Source: Forficula auricularia (taxonomy: Eukaryota > Arthropoda > Insecta > Dermaptera > Forficulidae). Taken from it: a stretch of DNA of 64,000 nucleotides. The stretch is taken from NCBI GenBank assembly GCA_024734495.1, contig JALMQS010000030.1:12192378-12256377 (forward strand), written 5' to 3'. The first letter of the stretch is position 1. Each line of letters opens with the position of its first letter. Below are positions 43,973 to 53,770 of this stretch, in pieces. The position numbers were made by a program, and so were the translations under genes. The notes beneath the pieces were generated by a model. It saw only the letters and a program-made list of their open reading frames with translations, did no database searches and was not told the origin of the DNA.

Positions 43973-44012
43973 GACTGATGATGAAGACCAAGTCTTCGAA
44001 ACTATAGTCTGA
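43973..44012 (+). ncRNA. Hammerhead-like core, poor stem I
   Basis: CTGATGA, T, GAAGAC/GTCTTC hairpin with CAA loop, then GAAACTATAGTC. AC/GT could form a two-base stem III with TATA loop and GUC as cleavage triplet. Stem I is barely supported (one pair), so activity is doubtful. Confidence 0.35.
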
Positions 44013-44037
44013 AACAAATAAATAATATGTATATAGA

Positions 44038-44287
44038 AAGAGACAATAAAGAGTGTGTCTTCTGCTGGAATTATAAATTTTATTTATTTATAACGTGACT
44101 ATAGTTTCGAGGGCTTTGCCCTCTTCATCAGTCTTTTACAATTGATTCACAGGAAATTCATAAATTAATTCCTGTGAATCAATTGTAATAGACTGATGAA
44201 GAGGGCAAAGCCCTCGAAACTATAGTCTCGTTATAAATAAATAAAATTTATAATTCCAGCAGAAGACACACTCTTTTATTGTCTCCT
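44038..44287. repeat. Foldback element, family C, near-perfect
   Basis: Arms of ~120 bp run from GAAAGAGACAATAAAGAGTG to the inverted CACTCTTTTATTGTCTCC, centred on AATTCATAAATTAATT near 44163. Each arm holds a CTGATGA-A-GAGGGC/GCCCTC-GAAACTATAGTC core, at 44191-44229 (+) and 44097-44133 (-). Confidence 0.8.
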
Positions 44288-44331
44288 TCAATATATAAAA
44301 ATTCTGCTACCCTCGGCACAAAAACTTTCAA

Positions 44332-44335
<4 letters not shown>

Positions 44336-44376
<41 letters not shown>
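44336..44376. repeat. TA microsatellite
   Basis: A run of ~20 TA units within family E. Confidence 0.9.
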
Positions 44377-44380
<4 letters not shown>

Positions 44381-44464
44381 TATACAGATATATCATTCCG
44401 ATAAATTTGTGTGTGTGTTTATTTGCATCAAGCAGAGGACAACCTCTTTGTTTCTCTTTGTGAA

Positions 44465-44530
44465 CCCGAAATATATCGAATTCTAAACTCATTTTTGTTT
44501 TATTTCATTTTTTTTGTGAAACCCACCTCG
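44465..44530 (+). repeat. Fragment of the 62853-63008 foldback
   Basis: AACCCGAAATATATCGAATT then TTTTATTTCATTTTTTTTGT matches the 3' half of that unit (CCGAAATATATTGAGTTT...TTTATTTCATTCACTG). Confidence 0.45.
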
Positions 44531-44955
44531 CAATCAGCCTATTTTATATTATTGAAAAAAAATATATTTTGGGATAGGTCGAATAATTTTACATGTTGAG
44601 TCAAAAATAAAGAATATTTTTTTTACATTGAGTGTGAAATATACTTGTAAAGACCTCTTTAAGTAAAATTAATTTAATAAAAATTTTCCAATTTAAAAAG
44701 AGAGATGATCTCCAAATTAGCCGTTTTATGTGATTTTTGGACAAGCTCAATTTCAAACAAATATCTAAATTAAAATTATGAAAATATTCAACACATTCGC
44801 ACATCCATTTCTTATCAACATTAAATAAGAACAAATTGATTCCTTTCGATTATTTTGGAAGATATACATCAGAAGTTACCGTATGAATTTTGTACTTTAC
44901 CGAGACTTAAAGATTCAGTTAACATTAGGTCTAGATAAGAATCTGTTAATCATCA
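44531..44955. other. AT-rich stretch, nothing recognised
   Basis: No supported feature. Confidence 0.5.
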
Positions 44956-45265
44956 CTTATAATTAGAGACCGGATTTTTATGTAGTAAAAACTGCCAAAA
45001 TATGCAGTTAAAAATTCTGACATGCCAGTAATATGCAGTAGGTATAATACGTTGAAATTTGTAAAGATATGCAGTAAAAGATAGCAAAATAAATTTTTTT
45101 ATGAACTCAAAAATTAAAATTGAATACAAAAAGATATATTTGAAAGAGTGCTATGAAAGTAAAAAAATTATAAAGTAAGATATAGACATCAAGTGTCAAA
45201 TTGCCAAATATGCACTAATGGTTAAAAAATGTAAAATAAAAAAATACGGGGGGGGGGGGGGATGA

Positions 45266-46349
45266 TTTTTAACCGACTTCAAAAAAAGGAGGAGGTTCTC
45301 AATTCGACTGATTTTTTGTGTGTCTATGTTACCTGATTTCTTCGCCAATTGTGAACCGATTTTGATGATTTTTTTTGCATTGGGTTCAGTCTATTTTCCG
45401 ATTGGTAAAAATATGTTTCATTATATGGTATTAGACCTTTTTTGTTATGTTTGTTCGGGCATAACTTCTTTGCTTATGAACCGATGTTAATGATTCTTTC
45501 TGCGTTTGGATCAGTATAGCTCCAAGATAGTCAAGATACCTAACTATTTATTTATTTTATGCATGTTTAGCGAGAACTTTTTTCCACTTGGACTGATTTC
45601 GTAATTCTTTTTTTATTGGAAAGGGTGTAACTTAGGGGTGGTCCCATATTAATTTGGTCAAGTTCAGATGATAGGATCAATGACAAAATAACAGAAATCT
45701 GTATCAAATAATTGTAATTATAATGAATAAAATAAAATATTTTATAAAAAAAATCTTAAATCTTTCATTTAAATCCCGCCGAGAGAATTTCTATATTTAT
45801 GAATTGAATTTTATTATCATTTTTTGATTCATTCGCCCAACACTTTCTCTTACGAGATGCATGCAAAATATTATCTTAAGACACTATTATTAACATTACT
45901 AAAAAGAGAAAAATAAAAATAATTTTTAGAAAAAAAAAATAAAATCGACTTCAAAAAAACTAAATGCAACAAATAAAATAATAAGAAATCAAAAATCAAA
46001 TAAAATGCACTAAAAGGTATAAAATAATTATCTAATTTAGTTACAACTAAACGACGAAATTTTTACATGAAATCACTTTTTGAAGTCGATGCTAAACAAA
46101 CTATATAAGCGAGTTTACACGATGTTGTCATCATTACATGCCAAACGTACTAAGTAAGATCCGTCAAGTGCGATTCATAAAATGTATATGTTTGGCACCG
46201 ACTTCAAAAAGTGATTTCATGTAATAATTTCGTCGTTTAGTTGTAACTAAATTAGATAATTATTTTATACCTTTTAGTGCATTTTATTTGATTTTTGAAT
46301 TCTTATTATTTTATTTGTTGCATTTAGTTTCTTTGAAGTCGATTTTTAA
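45266..46349. mobile_element. CCGACTTC-ended element
   Basis: TTTTTAACCGACTTCAAAAA at the left, GAAGTCGATTTTTAA at the right. The segment GGAGGAGGTTCTCAATTCGA next to the left end is a motif I recall from many insect repeats of the same kind. Its 3' part (45946-46349) is a palindrome. It inserted into family A next to a G run. Diverged counterparts are at 60988-61670 and 63283-63660. Confidence 0.7.
45946..46349. repeat. Palindromic MITE within the CCGACTTC element
   Basis: Arms of ~165 bp (CGACTTCAAAAAAACTAAAT, ACATGAAATCACTTTTTGAAGTCG and complements) flank ~70 bp with CGTACTAAGTAAGATCCG. The GAAGTCG motif occurs at the outer and inner edge of both arms. Second copy at 63283-63660. Confidence 0.8.
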
Positions 46350-46619
46350 TTTTTTTCTAAAAATTATTTTTAATTAACAGACACGATTGTATTGCTTTTA
46401 TTTTCTTATATTAACAATCTTTTTTTATTTACGTACAAATACAAAACTAATAAAGAAATAATTATGCAATTTTATTCTAATATGCAAAAATATGCATTAT
46501 AAAATTTAACCTATAGTATCCTAGATTCATTATTCGGATAGTTAATTGATCCCCTGGGTCCTATGTGGCGGCAAACAAAATATATGCAATTGCATAGGCA
46601 TCCAGTCTCTACTTATAAT

Positions 46620-47603
46620 ATATTATATATTCAATATATTAGGTATGCGAGCCCGACCCGCACTTTCTCGGGTTTTTTATGCTATCACTTATCATAATAT
46701 AAATAACCCCCTCCTCGATTTTTAATCAAATCAACATTTAGCTAATTATTTGGAAATTTATGATAATTTAGTCGATTCAGCCTGATCTCTAATTCTAATA
46801 ATTGGTTAACTAAAGTTAATTCAACAGAATAAACTATAACAAGATAAACTAGAGAAAAATACGAGCATTATCATAACGAACTTTGGAAGGCTAATTAGGA
46901 ACTCTCTCCTTTGGTTAACCACAAATTTTATTCTAGTTAAATTATAAGACAATTAGGAATTAGCATGCACCTAGATGTAATCAATGTTTTACCCATAGAT
47001 TACGAAAATTGAAGTTACTGAAGTATTTTTTGATTGAAATTAAAAAAATAAATAAAATAAATGCAGGGGGGGGGGGTTAAAACTACAATAGGCTCTCCGA
47101 AAATCTAGATTATTTGAGAATTTTTTCGTCAGCTAACCATTTGAGCTAGAAAGCTGTAACTTGCCGTAAACTTATCAAAACAAACTTGTCTGCCAAATTT
47201 CAACTTATAAGCTACAGCTTTTCAAGACCCTCTTTTTAAAGAATGTGGGTCTGATTTCTTTTGTATTTTTCATCCGCATGTTCTGAAGCTAATACCCCCA
47301 AAAATTTAATCAGGCTGTCACTAAAACATACTTTCTACTTCTACCGTTTTTAATTTATCATAAATATCATTATCAAAAGTCCCAGACTGTTTATGTGTCT
47401 CTAGATTCATATGCCTATGATAACTCGGGAGCCCAAGTTCTTAAAAGAACTATCTATAGATAGTTTATTCTAGTCCAAAATATCTGTATTGCTATTGCGA
47501 AGAATTAATTAAATTTAGGGCTTGTTAGCTGAATAAGTTTCTGTTGAATAATGCAGTATAAATAGCAGAGATTGTGGTGTTGGTGCAAGGTGAAACATCT
47601 TTA
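46620..47603. other. AT-rich stretch with an 11-base G run
   Basis: G run at about 47066-47076. GAGCTAGAAAGCTGTAACTT and TTATAAGCTACAGCTTTTC at 47143-47221 are partly complementary. No gene is recognised. Confidence 0.45.
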
Positions 47604-47909
47604 ATAAAGATAAGAGTAAATAAATATTATATTTAATATGGATTTACTATGAGTTAAGAGATACTAAGTCACTTATTTCACATTAAAATTAAAAAATTAA
47701 AAAGATATAAATTTTTTTTCTTTTTCAATATATATATTTTGGGCTGTCAACCCATCTTCAGGAAATACAGAAAGTAACTATATATATTGAAAAAGAAAAA
47801 AATTTTATATCTTTTAATTTTAATTTGAATGTGAAATAAGTGACCTAGTATCCCTTAACTCATAGTAAATCCATATTAAATATAATATTTATTTACTCTT
47901 ATCTTTATA
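47604..47909. repeat. Foldback element, family D, second copy
   Basis: Arms of ~130 bp (TAAAGATAAGAGTAAATAAA and complement) around GGGCTGTCAACCCATCTTCA. Counterpart of 20944-21215. Confidence 0.8.
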
Positions 47910-48098
47910 ATGCAGTATATCAGAAACAATATAATCCTTATATGAGAAACTCGAATATTTGTAGCTAATATGCTGAAATTTGGTACAAAAATTTGCATTG
48001 AAAAACTGCCCCTTTAAGGCAGGTTTTAGCTTTCTCGCTCGCCTTACAACGATTAATTTTTCCCTTTGCTACCTGCAAAACTCACACTTTGTGATCTA
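47910..48098. other. Unassigned spacer
   Basis: No supported feature. Confidence 0.4.
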
Positions 48099-48101
48099 TT
48101 A

Positions 48102-48364
48102 GGCTAGGCCCACACAGTCGATTTTCAGTCCACTCAACAATTTAGTTGGTTTGGTTTGAAATTGAGATGCATTATCAATTTATAGACAAATCTAATTAAA
48201 TAACTAAGCTCGATTTTTTTATCAAACGTGCTCATCGATCGATTTTGATTAAATAATCGAGATGATCTGCTGATGTGTTGTGTATGCACATACATTAAAC
48301 TTAATATATTTATGTTCATCAACTAAACTATCGGTCCACTGAAATCAGCTGTGTGTGGCTAGCC
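48102..48364. mobile_element. MITE, 3-bp TTA duplication
   Basis: The ends GGCTAGGCCCACACAG and the inverted CTGTGTGTGGCTAGCC, with longer imperfect subterminal complementarity (TTTTCAGTCCAC / GTCCACTGAAA). TTA at 48099-48101 and 48365-48367. A three-base TTA/TAA duplication is usual for PIF/Harbinger-type elements. Confidence 0.6.
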
Positions 48365-48367
48365 TTA

Positions 48368-48783
48368 ATTTTAATTTTATTTTATTTCGATTCCAAAATA
48401 AGTTGTTACACACTTTTGGGGCATAAATCGTAATCGTATCTATCTTTTTGTAAAATAATTATTTTAATGAACGTTCTAGCTATCTAGCTTAATAAGTGTA
48501 AGAAAAAAATGAAATGAAAAGCCATTGACCTTAAAACTAGTAGTATAGTGTCTTAAGATTTTTTACTTTCATTCATAAAATAAAAATATTGAAATACATA
48601 ATTAATTAAGATGAAAAAGAGAATTTTTTCAAGACTGGGTACACTGTTTGTACTTTCAATGAATTAATAATTTTATGTCTTAATTTTAATGAAGTCAATT
48701 GAATAATCAATTTCTCCACGTATATAATATATAATAACGAATATCGTTTTGGTACATGTGCAATAGCCAAAATACCGTTCCGT
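48368..48783. other. AT-rich stretch, nothing recognised
   Basis: No supported feature. Confidence 0.5.
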
Positions 48784-48791
48784 ATGAGCAC

Positions 48792-50054
48792 TAGGGTGGA
48801 CCTTAGCTATACCTGGTGAAATTTTTTTTCCAAAAAGTTTTCGGGACGCCCCTTCATTGTGAGGTGTTGGGCAAGAAAATAATGTGTACAAAATTTGAGA
48901 TCGATCGGACAACCTTTTGAGGTGGCGCATCTCATTTGAAAATCCCAAATTTTAGGAATTAAGAAGCAAAAGATTTTCCGAAGAGCTTCAGCAGTTGTTG
49001 CTATAATTCGAACTGCATCACTGTCACTCACTTTGCAATTGTCGAAGGTCGCTACAACTTTTGAAGTAATCAGTTCTTTTTGAGCATGTCTTCTTTTTGG
49101 GTTACTTGGGCCAGGTTCATCCTCGAATACAATACTGCCTTCTTCATCCGGGTTCTGTCTCTCTTCTTCAAGGGATGTTGATGACGACTGCAGTTCTACA
49201 GTTTCTTCTAAAATTAAACATTATAAAAACTTTTTTAAAATTTATAAAAACAGTAGAAAATAAATTATTCTTTATTCATTAGACTTTCGCTGACCATTCC
49301 GAGAAAGTTTAGAGTTCACAGAGAAGAGAGAAAAAAGACGTGTTTTGAGAAGAAAACATTAATATATTATTAATATAAATTGATTGATTAATATATATTT
49401 TTTTTTATAAATTTTATTAAACCAATTATTTTACATGAATTAATGTATACATTGTATTTTAGCTTCGACTCCGGAGATTACTTCTCCACCATCGAGTGTC
49501 CTTGATCATCTTTTAGTCCTTGTTTTTAATAAGAGGAAAAAACTAATTAAATAAAAAAACCTCTTTTCCGATAATTATTCAAATTCCATTATCCGTTTCC
49601 AATCTCTTTCAATCTGATTGATTAATAATATTAATATATTTAAATATATAATTAATGATATTATAGCGTAGAATCGCTACATTTTCATATTTTCTCGATG
49701 TACGCCTAGGAGGTAGGCAACGCCCCATAATATTCAATTCACTTGATTTTTTCTTTGATTTGCTCTATGTTTTAATAATGACTGAATAACCAAGGTAGGG
49801 GCGGGATTTCACAAAATAATGTTTATTAATTACATTGCCATCGATGTTTTTATTCTTTATTTCAATTTAACGACGTATAACAAAATATAGTAACAGAATA
49901 AAGCGAAAATTTGGGATTTTCAAATGAGATGCGCCACCTCAAAGGGTTGTCTGATCGATCACAAATTTTGTACATATTATTTTCTTACCCAACCTCACAA
50001 TTTGAGGGGGCGTCCCCGGAAAAATTTCATGGTCGAAAAATAAGGTCCACCCTA
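48792..50054 (-). mobile_element. hAT-like element E1 with unusual transposase-type ORF
   Basis: Imperfect ~165-bp TIRs start TAGGGTGGACCTTA on both sides (CGGGACGCCCC, GGTGGCGCATCTCATTTGAA and complements are shared). ATGAGCAC flanks it at 48784-48791 and 50055-50062, an 8-bp duplication. It encodes the N-terminal part of a protein on the minus strand (48807-49207). TIR TAGGG and 8-bp TSD point to hAT-like integration. Confidence 0.8.
48807..49207 (-). CDS. N-terminal fragment of a transposon-type protein
   Basis: Downstream of a good acceptor (TGTTTAATTTTAG at ~49208) the minus strand is open for ~133 codons. It has an acidic, Ser-rich stretch (ELQSSSTSLEEERQNPDEEG), then FEDEPGPSNPKRRH, then the conserved-looking VVATFDNCKVSDSDAVRIIA, TTAEAL. 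The last ~50 residues are translation of the terminal repeat and are not original protein. I recall LDKCKVSDRDAVHI--AAEAL as the N-terminal signature of an unnamed, high-copy protein family in some invertebrates. The upstream exon is not ident ified and the catalytic part is missing. Confidence 0.55.
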
Positions 50055-50170
50055 ATGAGCACCCATTCCGATTTTATGTTATCTGAGCTTACTGCATTTT
50101 TGTCCAGTTATATATAGCTGGACAAAGACGTAGCAAGCTCACTAAACCTAAAATCGGAATGGGTGCTCAT
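50055..50170. repeat. Short foldback between E1 and E2
   Basis: ATGAGCACCCATTCCGATTT (from 50055) and its complement AAATCGGAATGGGTGCTCAT (to 50170) form arms of ~27 bp around a loop with GTCCAGTTATATATAGCTGG. The terminal 8 bases of each arm are the target duplications of E1 and E2. Confidence 0.85.
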
Positions 50171-50798
50171 TAGGGTGTAGTGAAAAACAAAAATTTTTGA
50201 ATTTTGATATGCATGACCTCTTAATAGTTGCCTATGGGGCTCAAAACTATTCTCTAAAAATTTTGAGCTAAAATTCAAATGTCTTGAGGTTGCACATTTT
50301 ATTTAAAGTCTCAACCATATTGAGTACAGTAGGGTCGAGTGAAAAAGCAAGATTTTAATTTTTTTCTTCAAATTTTATTTCTCCTGATATTACAATAGCT
50401 GTAAATGAAAATAACAAAGAATATAACAAAATCTTATATTTTTAAGAAGTCGTCTTGATGTTGGACAATTCACTTAAAGAAGTGTTGTTTAGACTCGAAT
50501 TTCGTAATTTCCTTCCTGGACTGAATCTGGGTTCTAATAAAACCATCCCTGGTTTCCTGGCCATAAACAGTTGCTGAAGCTTCAGTAACTAGTTTAATAT
50601 GTCTTTCAACGGCCTGTGAATAACAAGGAAAATTGGCGATATTCATTTTGAAACAAGTTTTGAAAATAAAATGTGCAATCTCAAGACATTTGAATTTTGG
50701 CTCAACATTTTTAAGAGAATAGTTTTGAGACTCATAGGAAACTATTAAGAGGTCAGGCATATCAAAATTCAAAATTCTTTGTTTTTCATTCCACCCTA
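50171..50798 (-). mobile_element. hAT-like element E2 (same group as E1)
   Basis: Starts TAGGGTGTAGTGAAAAAC and ends with the inverted GTTTTTCATTCCACCCTA. TIRs extend ~130 bp (GACCTCTTAATAGTT, CTTGAGGTTGCACATTTTAT and complements). GTGCTCAT flanks it at 50163-50170 and 50799-50806. It holds the C-terminal part of a transposase-type protein on the minus strand. Confidence 0.85.
50470..50772 (-). CDS. C-terminal fragment of a transposon-type protein
   Basis: A 100-codon frame ends at 50470. The first ~40 residues are terminal-repeat sequence. The real protein part is FKMNIANFPCYSQAVERHIK, LVTEASATVYGQETRDGFIR, then QSRKEITKFESKQHFF to the stop. I recall FPCHTQAVERCVKLVTEAS...RDGFIRA as the C-terminal signature of the same unnamed family as the fragment at 48807-49207. 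AVER near the C-terminus may correspond to the hAT ER motif. The middle, with the catalytic residues, is absent from both elements. Confidence 0.65.
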   Translation of the reverse strand: MNFDMPDLLIVSYESQNYSLKNVEPKFKCLEIAHFIFKTCFKMNIANFPCYSQAVERHIKLVTEASATVYGQETRDGFIRTQIQSRKEITKFESKQHFFK

Positions 50799-50806
50799 GT
50801 GCTCAT

Positions 50807-51060
50807 ACTTGAGAACGATTGCAGAATAAGCCGATCGAAACGTCATAGTTATATTGTATTATTTGTCCCTGTTCAAAATAAATAATAATAGTACCTGGAG
50901 CCATCGAGCGATGCACGGTAACCCCTGACCCCCCCCTCCCGAAATCACATACCTCGCCCCCACCAATGCACCCCCACTCCGCCCCACCCCACCCCAACCG
51001 CGCCTGCCACCCAGTATTTGCATTTCTAGCTTTCTAATGGTCCACATATATATTATGTGT
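50807..51060 (+). repeat. C-rich repeat, second copy, and hammerhead-like remnant
   Basis: 50930-51010 is strongly C-biased and followed by AGTATTTGCATTTCTAGCTT, the same junction as at 15990-16010. At the left edge, TTGAGAACGATT...GATCGAAACGTC (50810-50851) is another decayed hammerhead-like layout. Confidence 0.5.
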
Positions 51061-51921
51061 ACTATTGTTTACTAGTATACCAATTTGCCCACATTCGTTC
51101 ATATTGATAAACATTATAAAAAAATAAATAGGAAAAAAATAATAAAAAAATAATCGTATAGGATCTGAAATAAAAACATAAAATTAAATAAGATTTGTTT
51201 CCAAGTTATATAAAAAAAGCCACTTGAACCACTTTATTTGTAAACACACCTGTTTTGTTATGATTTAGACACCTATTTATTAAAAACATACAAAAAATTC
51301 CTAATTTTAATATAATATATTAATATTTGCTATAACCTATTTAGTGGGTTTTAAAATTAAAAAAACAATTAAAAATAAAACATAATTGAAAAAAATGTAA
51401 ACAAACTTTTTTATTGAGATTTCCATCTGTCAATAATTACTTTAATTAAGAAAAGATCAATTAAGATTAAATTTATCGAGGTCCAGACCTAGCCAGATCG
51501 CTTTCTCATCCTCAAAACTTGTTAATAGAATTTGTTTCATCAAAATCGGTAAAGCCGTTTTCAAAATAGAACAATGATACAAATATATATATAATAAATA
51601 TATAAACAAATATACAAACAATTTTTGCTCGTTTAATAAGAGTAGATATTATTATCATTAATTATGTGAGATTTAAACTAAGTTTTAACTCTTATTAAAT
51701 GTCTTAAAATTAGAGATACCTTGGTTTTAATTGAAGTTAGAGAATAGTTCTGCAAGTATGTTAATAACATTTGAGTATTTATTTTTTATAAGACATATTC
51801 ATTTGCCATGATAGTAGGAATTAGGCATAAGGAATTGTGTGCTGTTTGCTTTATCATTTGGTTGCATTCAAGCTGGTTGAGTTTTTTGCTCCCTGACGAG
51901 GCAGGCATTCCACTCGATTAC
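51061..51921. other. AT-rich stretch with a retroelement-tail-like segment
   Basis: 51480-51640 (CAAAATCGGTAAAGCCGTTT then ATACAAATATAT and TTTTTGCTCGTTTAATAAG) resembles RTE-like 3' tails. Nothing else is recognised. Confidence 0.35.
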
Positions 51922-52059
51922 CAAGTCAGATCGAAGGCAGTCTCTGCTATTTGCTGGCTGAATGGAGACAAATGACATCGGCATTCATCACCACCGGGAA
52001 GGCAATTAGAAAAGTTATCTCCATCGAAAACTTTGCCATATCCAAGAACTCTCGAGTAC
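51922..52059 (-). CDS. Candidate host internal exon, Cys-containing
   Basis: On the minus strand an acceptor (TGCTTTCTTTATCTAG) precedes and a donor (ACTTG|GTAATC) follows a 138-nt exon with phase 2 at both ends. It encodes SRVLGYGKVFDGDNFSN, CLPGGDECRCHLSPFSQQ, IAETAFDLT. Codon use is balanced, no stop occurs, and the sequence has no repeat partner in this window. The closely spaced cysteines (CLPGGDECRC) suggest an extracellular or secreted protein. I do not recognise the family. This is the best candidate host exon here. Confidence 0.5.
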
Positions 52060-52424
52060 CTAGATAAAGAAAGCATTGTAATCGCCCAGGAAAAAGAGGT
52101 TTTTGATTTTAATGTAACTCGCCAGAACAATGGTAGTCCATTGTCATGATGATATTTGTTAATGGATTTTTGTGGTCACAATTTCTCAATGAAGAATTAA
52201 GATAAATGGACCACGGAATATTCGAGGGGCGGAGGGGAGCTGGTCATAAGTCAACATATCTTTTGATACTTGTTTTATTTACATATTAAAGTTATGTCTT
52301 ATTTTATAAGTTATGCATGTCCAAATTTAAAAAATACCTATCAATAAATAATCGAACACATGTTTTTCAGATTAGTCTTCCTGTAATCCAATGAAAAATT
52401 ATTTTAATAAATTGACACTTTCTG
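52060..52424. other. Flank of the candidate exon, nothing recognised
   Basis: If the exon is real this is upstream intron. No feature was seen. Confidence 0.4.
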
Positions 52425-52965
52425 ATGTGGCCATTCACTTGACTTTACCATACATTTCTGGTTGAGTTTGGTAAAAGGGCCTAGATTTTTATTTTTAGAC
52501 CCCCCTCCCCTAATTTTGGCGCCAGAAAATAAAATATTTTCGTTATTTTAGGTTCATTTTATAGTATATTTCATTTTTCTTGTTTTTTTTTTTAGTTTGA
52601 AAATATTATAATTTTAAATTTTAACACCCCCCACCCCCTGAATTTTGCGTCGATATGCACCAAAACTACGTGTGAAATTTGGTTTTGATATTCAGAGTAG
52701 TTTTTGATCTAGCTCGTCCTCAAAATTTGATAACGCACAGACTAAGTCATTTTGATAAAACAGTTATTATTTCGAAAAATATAATTTTTTCGATGTTCAC
52801 TTATAAGGGCTATTTTGTAGACCGAAACACCATGGTTTCGCCCAATTTTTTTTTATCAAAATAATTTCAGCTGTTTTTGAGATATTTCAAAAAAAAGAAG
52901 CTAAAAAACACTTTCTTTTTAATGCACGATTACAATACTTGACTATACCCTGTATGGAAAAGTAA
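52425..52965 (+). repeat. R1 repeat, full copy
   Basis: From TTCTGATGTGGCCATTCACT to TATACCCTGTATGGAAAAGT, with a C run after TTTTTAGA and a second C-rich spot before TGAATTTTGCGTCGATATGC. Confidence 0.7.
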
Positions 52966-53140
52966 AAAAAAGTTTCTATTTAGTAGATAACGTTTCGGCT
53001 TTTAATTCAAAAAGGTGTTCTCAACTGTACTTTTCTTTCAAAAAAAAAAAAAATACTCCAATCTAACAATATAAGTATATTAATTAAAGTTATTATAATT
53101 TTCTAAAAAAAATTCTTTATTGAAAAAGTTAATTAAAAAG
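52966..53140. other. Spacer with a family P-like fragment
   Basis: AGATAACGTTTCGGCTTTTA resembles family P. Nothing else. Confidence 0.35.
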
Positions 53141-53638
53141 TATAGGGTAAGGTGGGGTAAAGATCCGCACTGGGAAATGATCCGCATCCCTAGTTTGAAG
53201 TGACCCCCAATATTTAACTTGGTTTTATAATTTTTATTATGTTAGTAATAATGCCAGCAAACGTGACCTAAAGTTTAGATGGCAGTCGGCAACCCATTTG
53301 ACAACTATGAGCTAAGATTGTTTTTGATTGTTTTCAATGTATGGTAATATTCTCAAGTTATGTTCACGGTGAAATCAGTGTGTATGAACTTCTCAGTAAT
53401 TTCTTTATTGGTTTAGTTCTTTCTTTGGACCCTCAAAATAAAGATTAAAAATAAATTCCAACCCTAATGCGGCCATTTCAGTTTCCATTTTAGGTGATGT
53501 TGAAAAGTGCAAAATGGAGTAAAGATCCGCGGCATCTGAGGGGCAAACATCCGCACGCGGACATTCACTTACTTCAACTAATAACTTTGTTTGCTTTTGT
53601 AGTAATTATAAACGGATCTTTGCCCCACCTTACCCTAT
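53141..53638. mobile_element. TIR element with ATCCGC repeats
   Basis: The ends TATAGGGTAAGGTGGGG and the inverted CCCCACCTTACCCTATA, extended to AAAGATCCG. ATCCGC recurs at about 53162, 53181, 53525 and 53549, like binding sites. The interior is non-coding; a 71-codon frame at 53494 is unsupported. The superfamily is not assigned. Confidence 0.7.
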
Positions 53639-53770
53639 ATACATATATATCTACATGTGTAGGTATATACAGAGCCTTTCAGGAAAAATGCGAGGCCCGG
53701 AGCCACTAATATTTTTGAGAGCCTTCAAAATTCAAAATAAAACTCTGGCCAAGAAAAGAAAAACAATTAC

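Larger units (their letters stand above)
44964..46611 (-). mobile_element. Family A (hAT-type) element with exact 8-bp TSD
   Basis: The ends TAGAGACCGGATTTTTATG and the inverted CATAGGCATCCAGTCTCTA are flanked by CTTATAAT at 44956-44963 and 46612-46619. Compared with 23936-27200 it lacks the giant palindrome and the transposase relic, and it is interrupted by the CCGACTTC element (45266-46349). A G run (45248-45261) matches the C run of the other copy. Confidence 0.8.
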
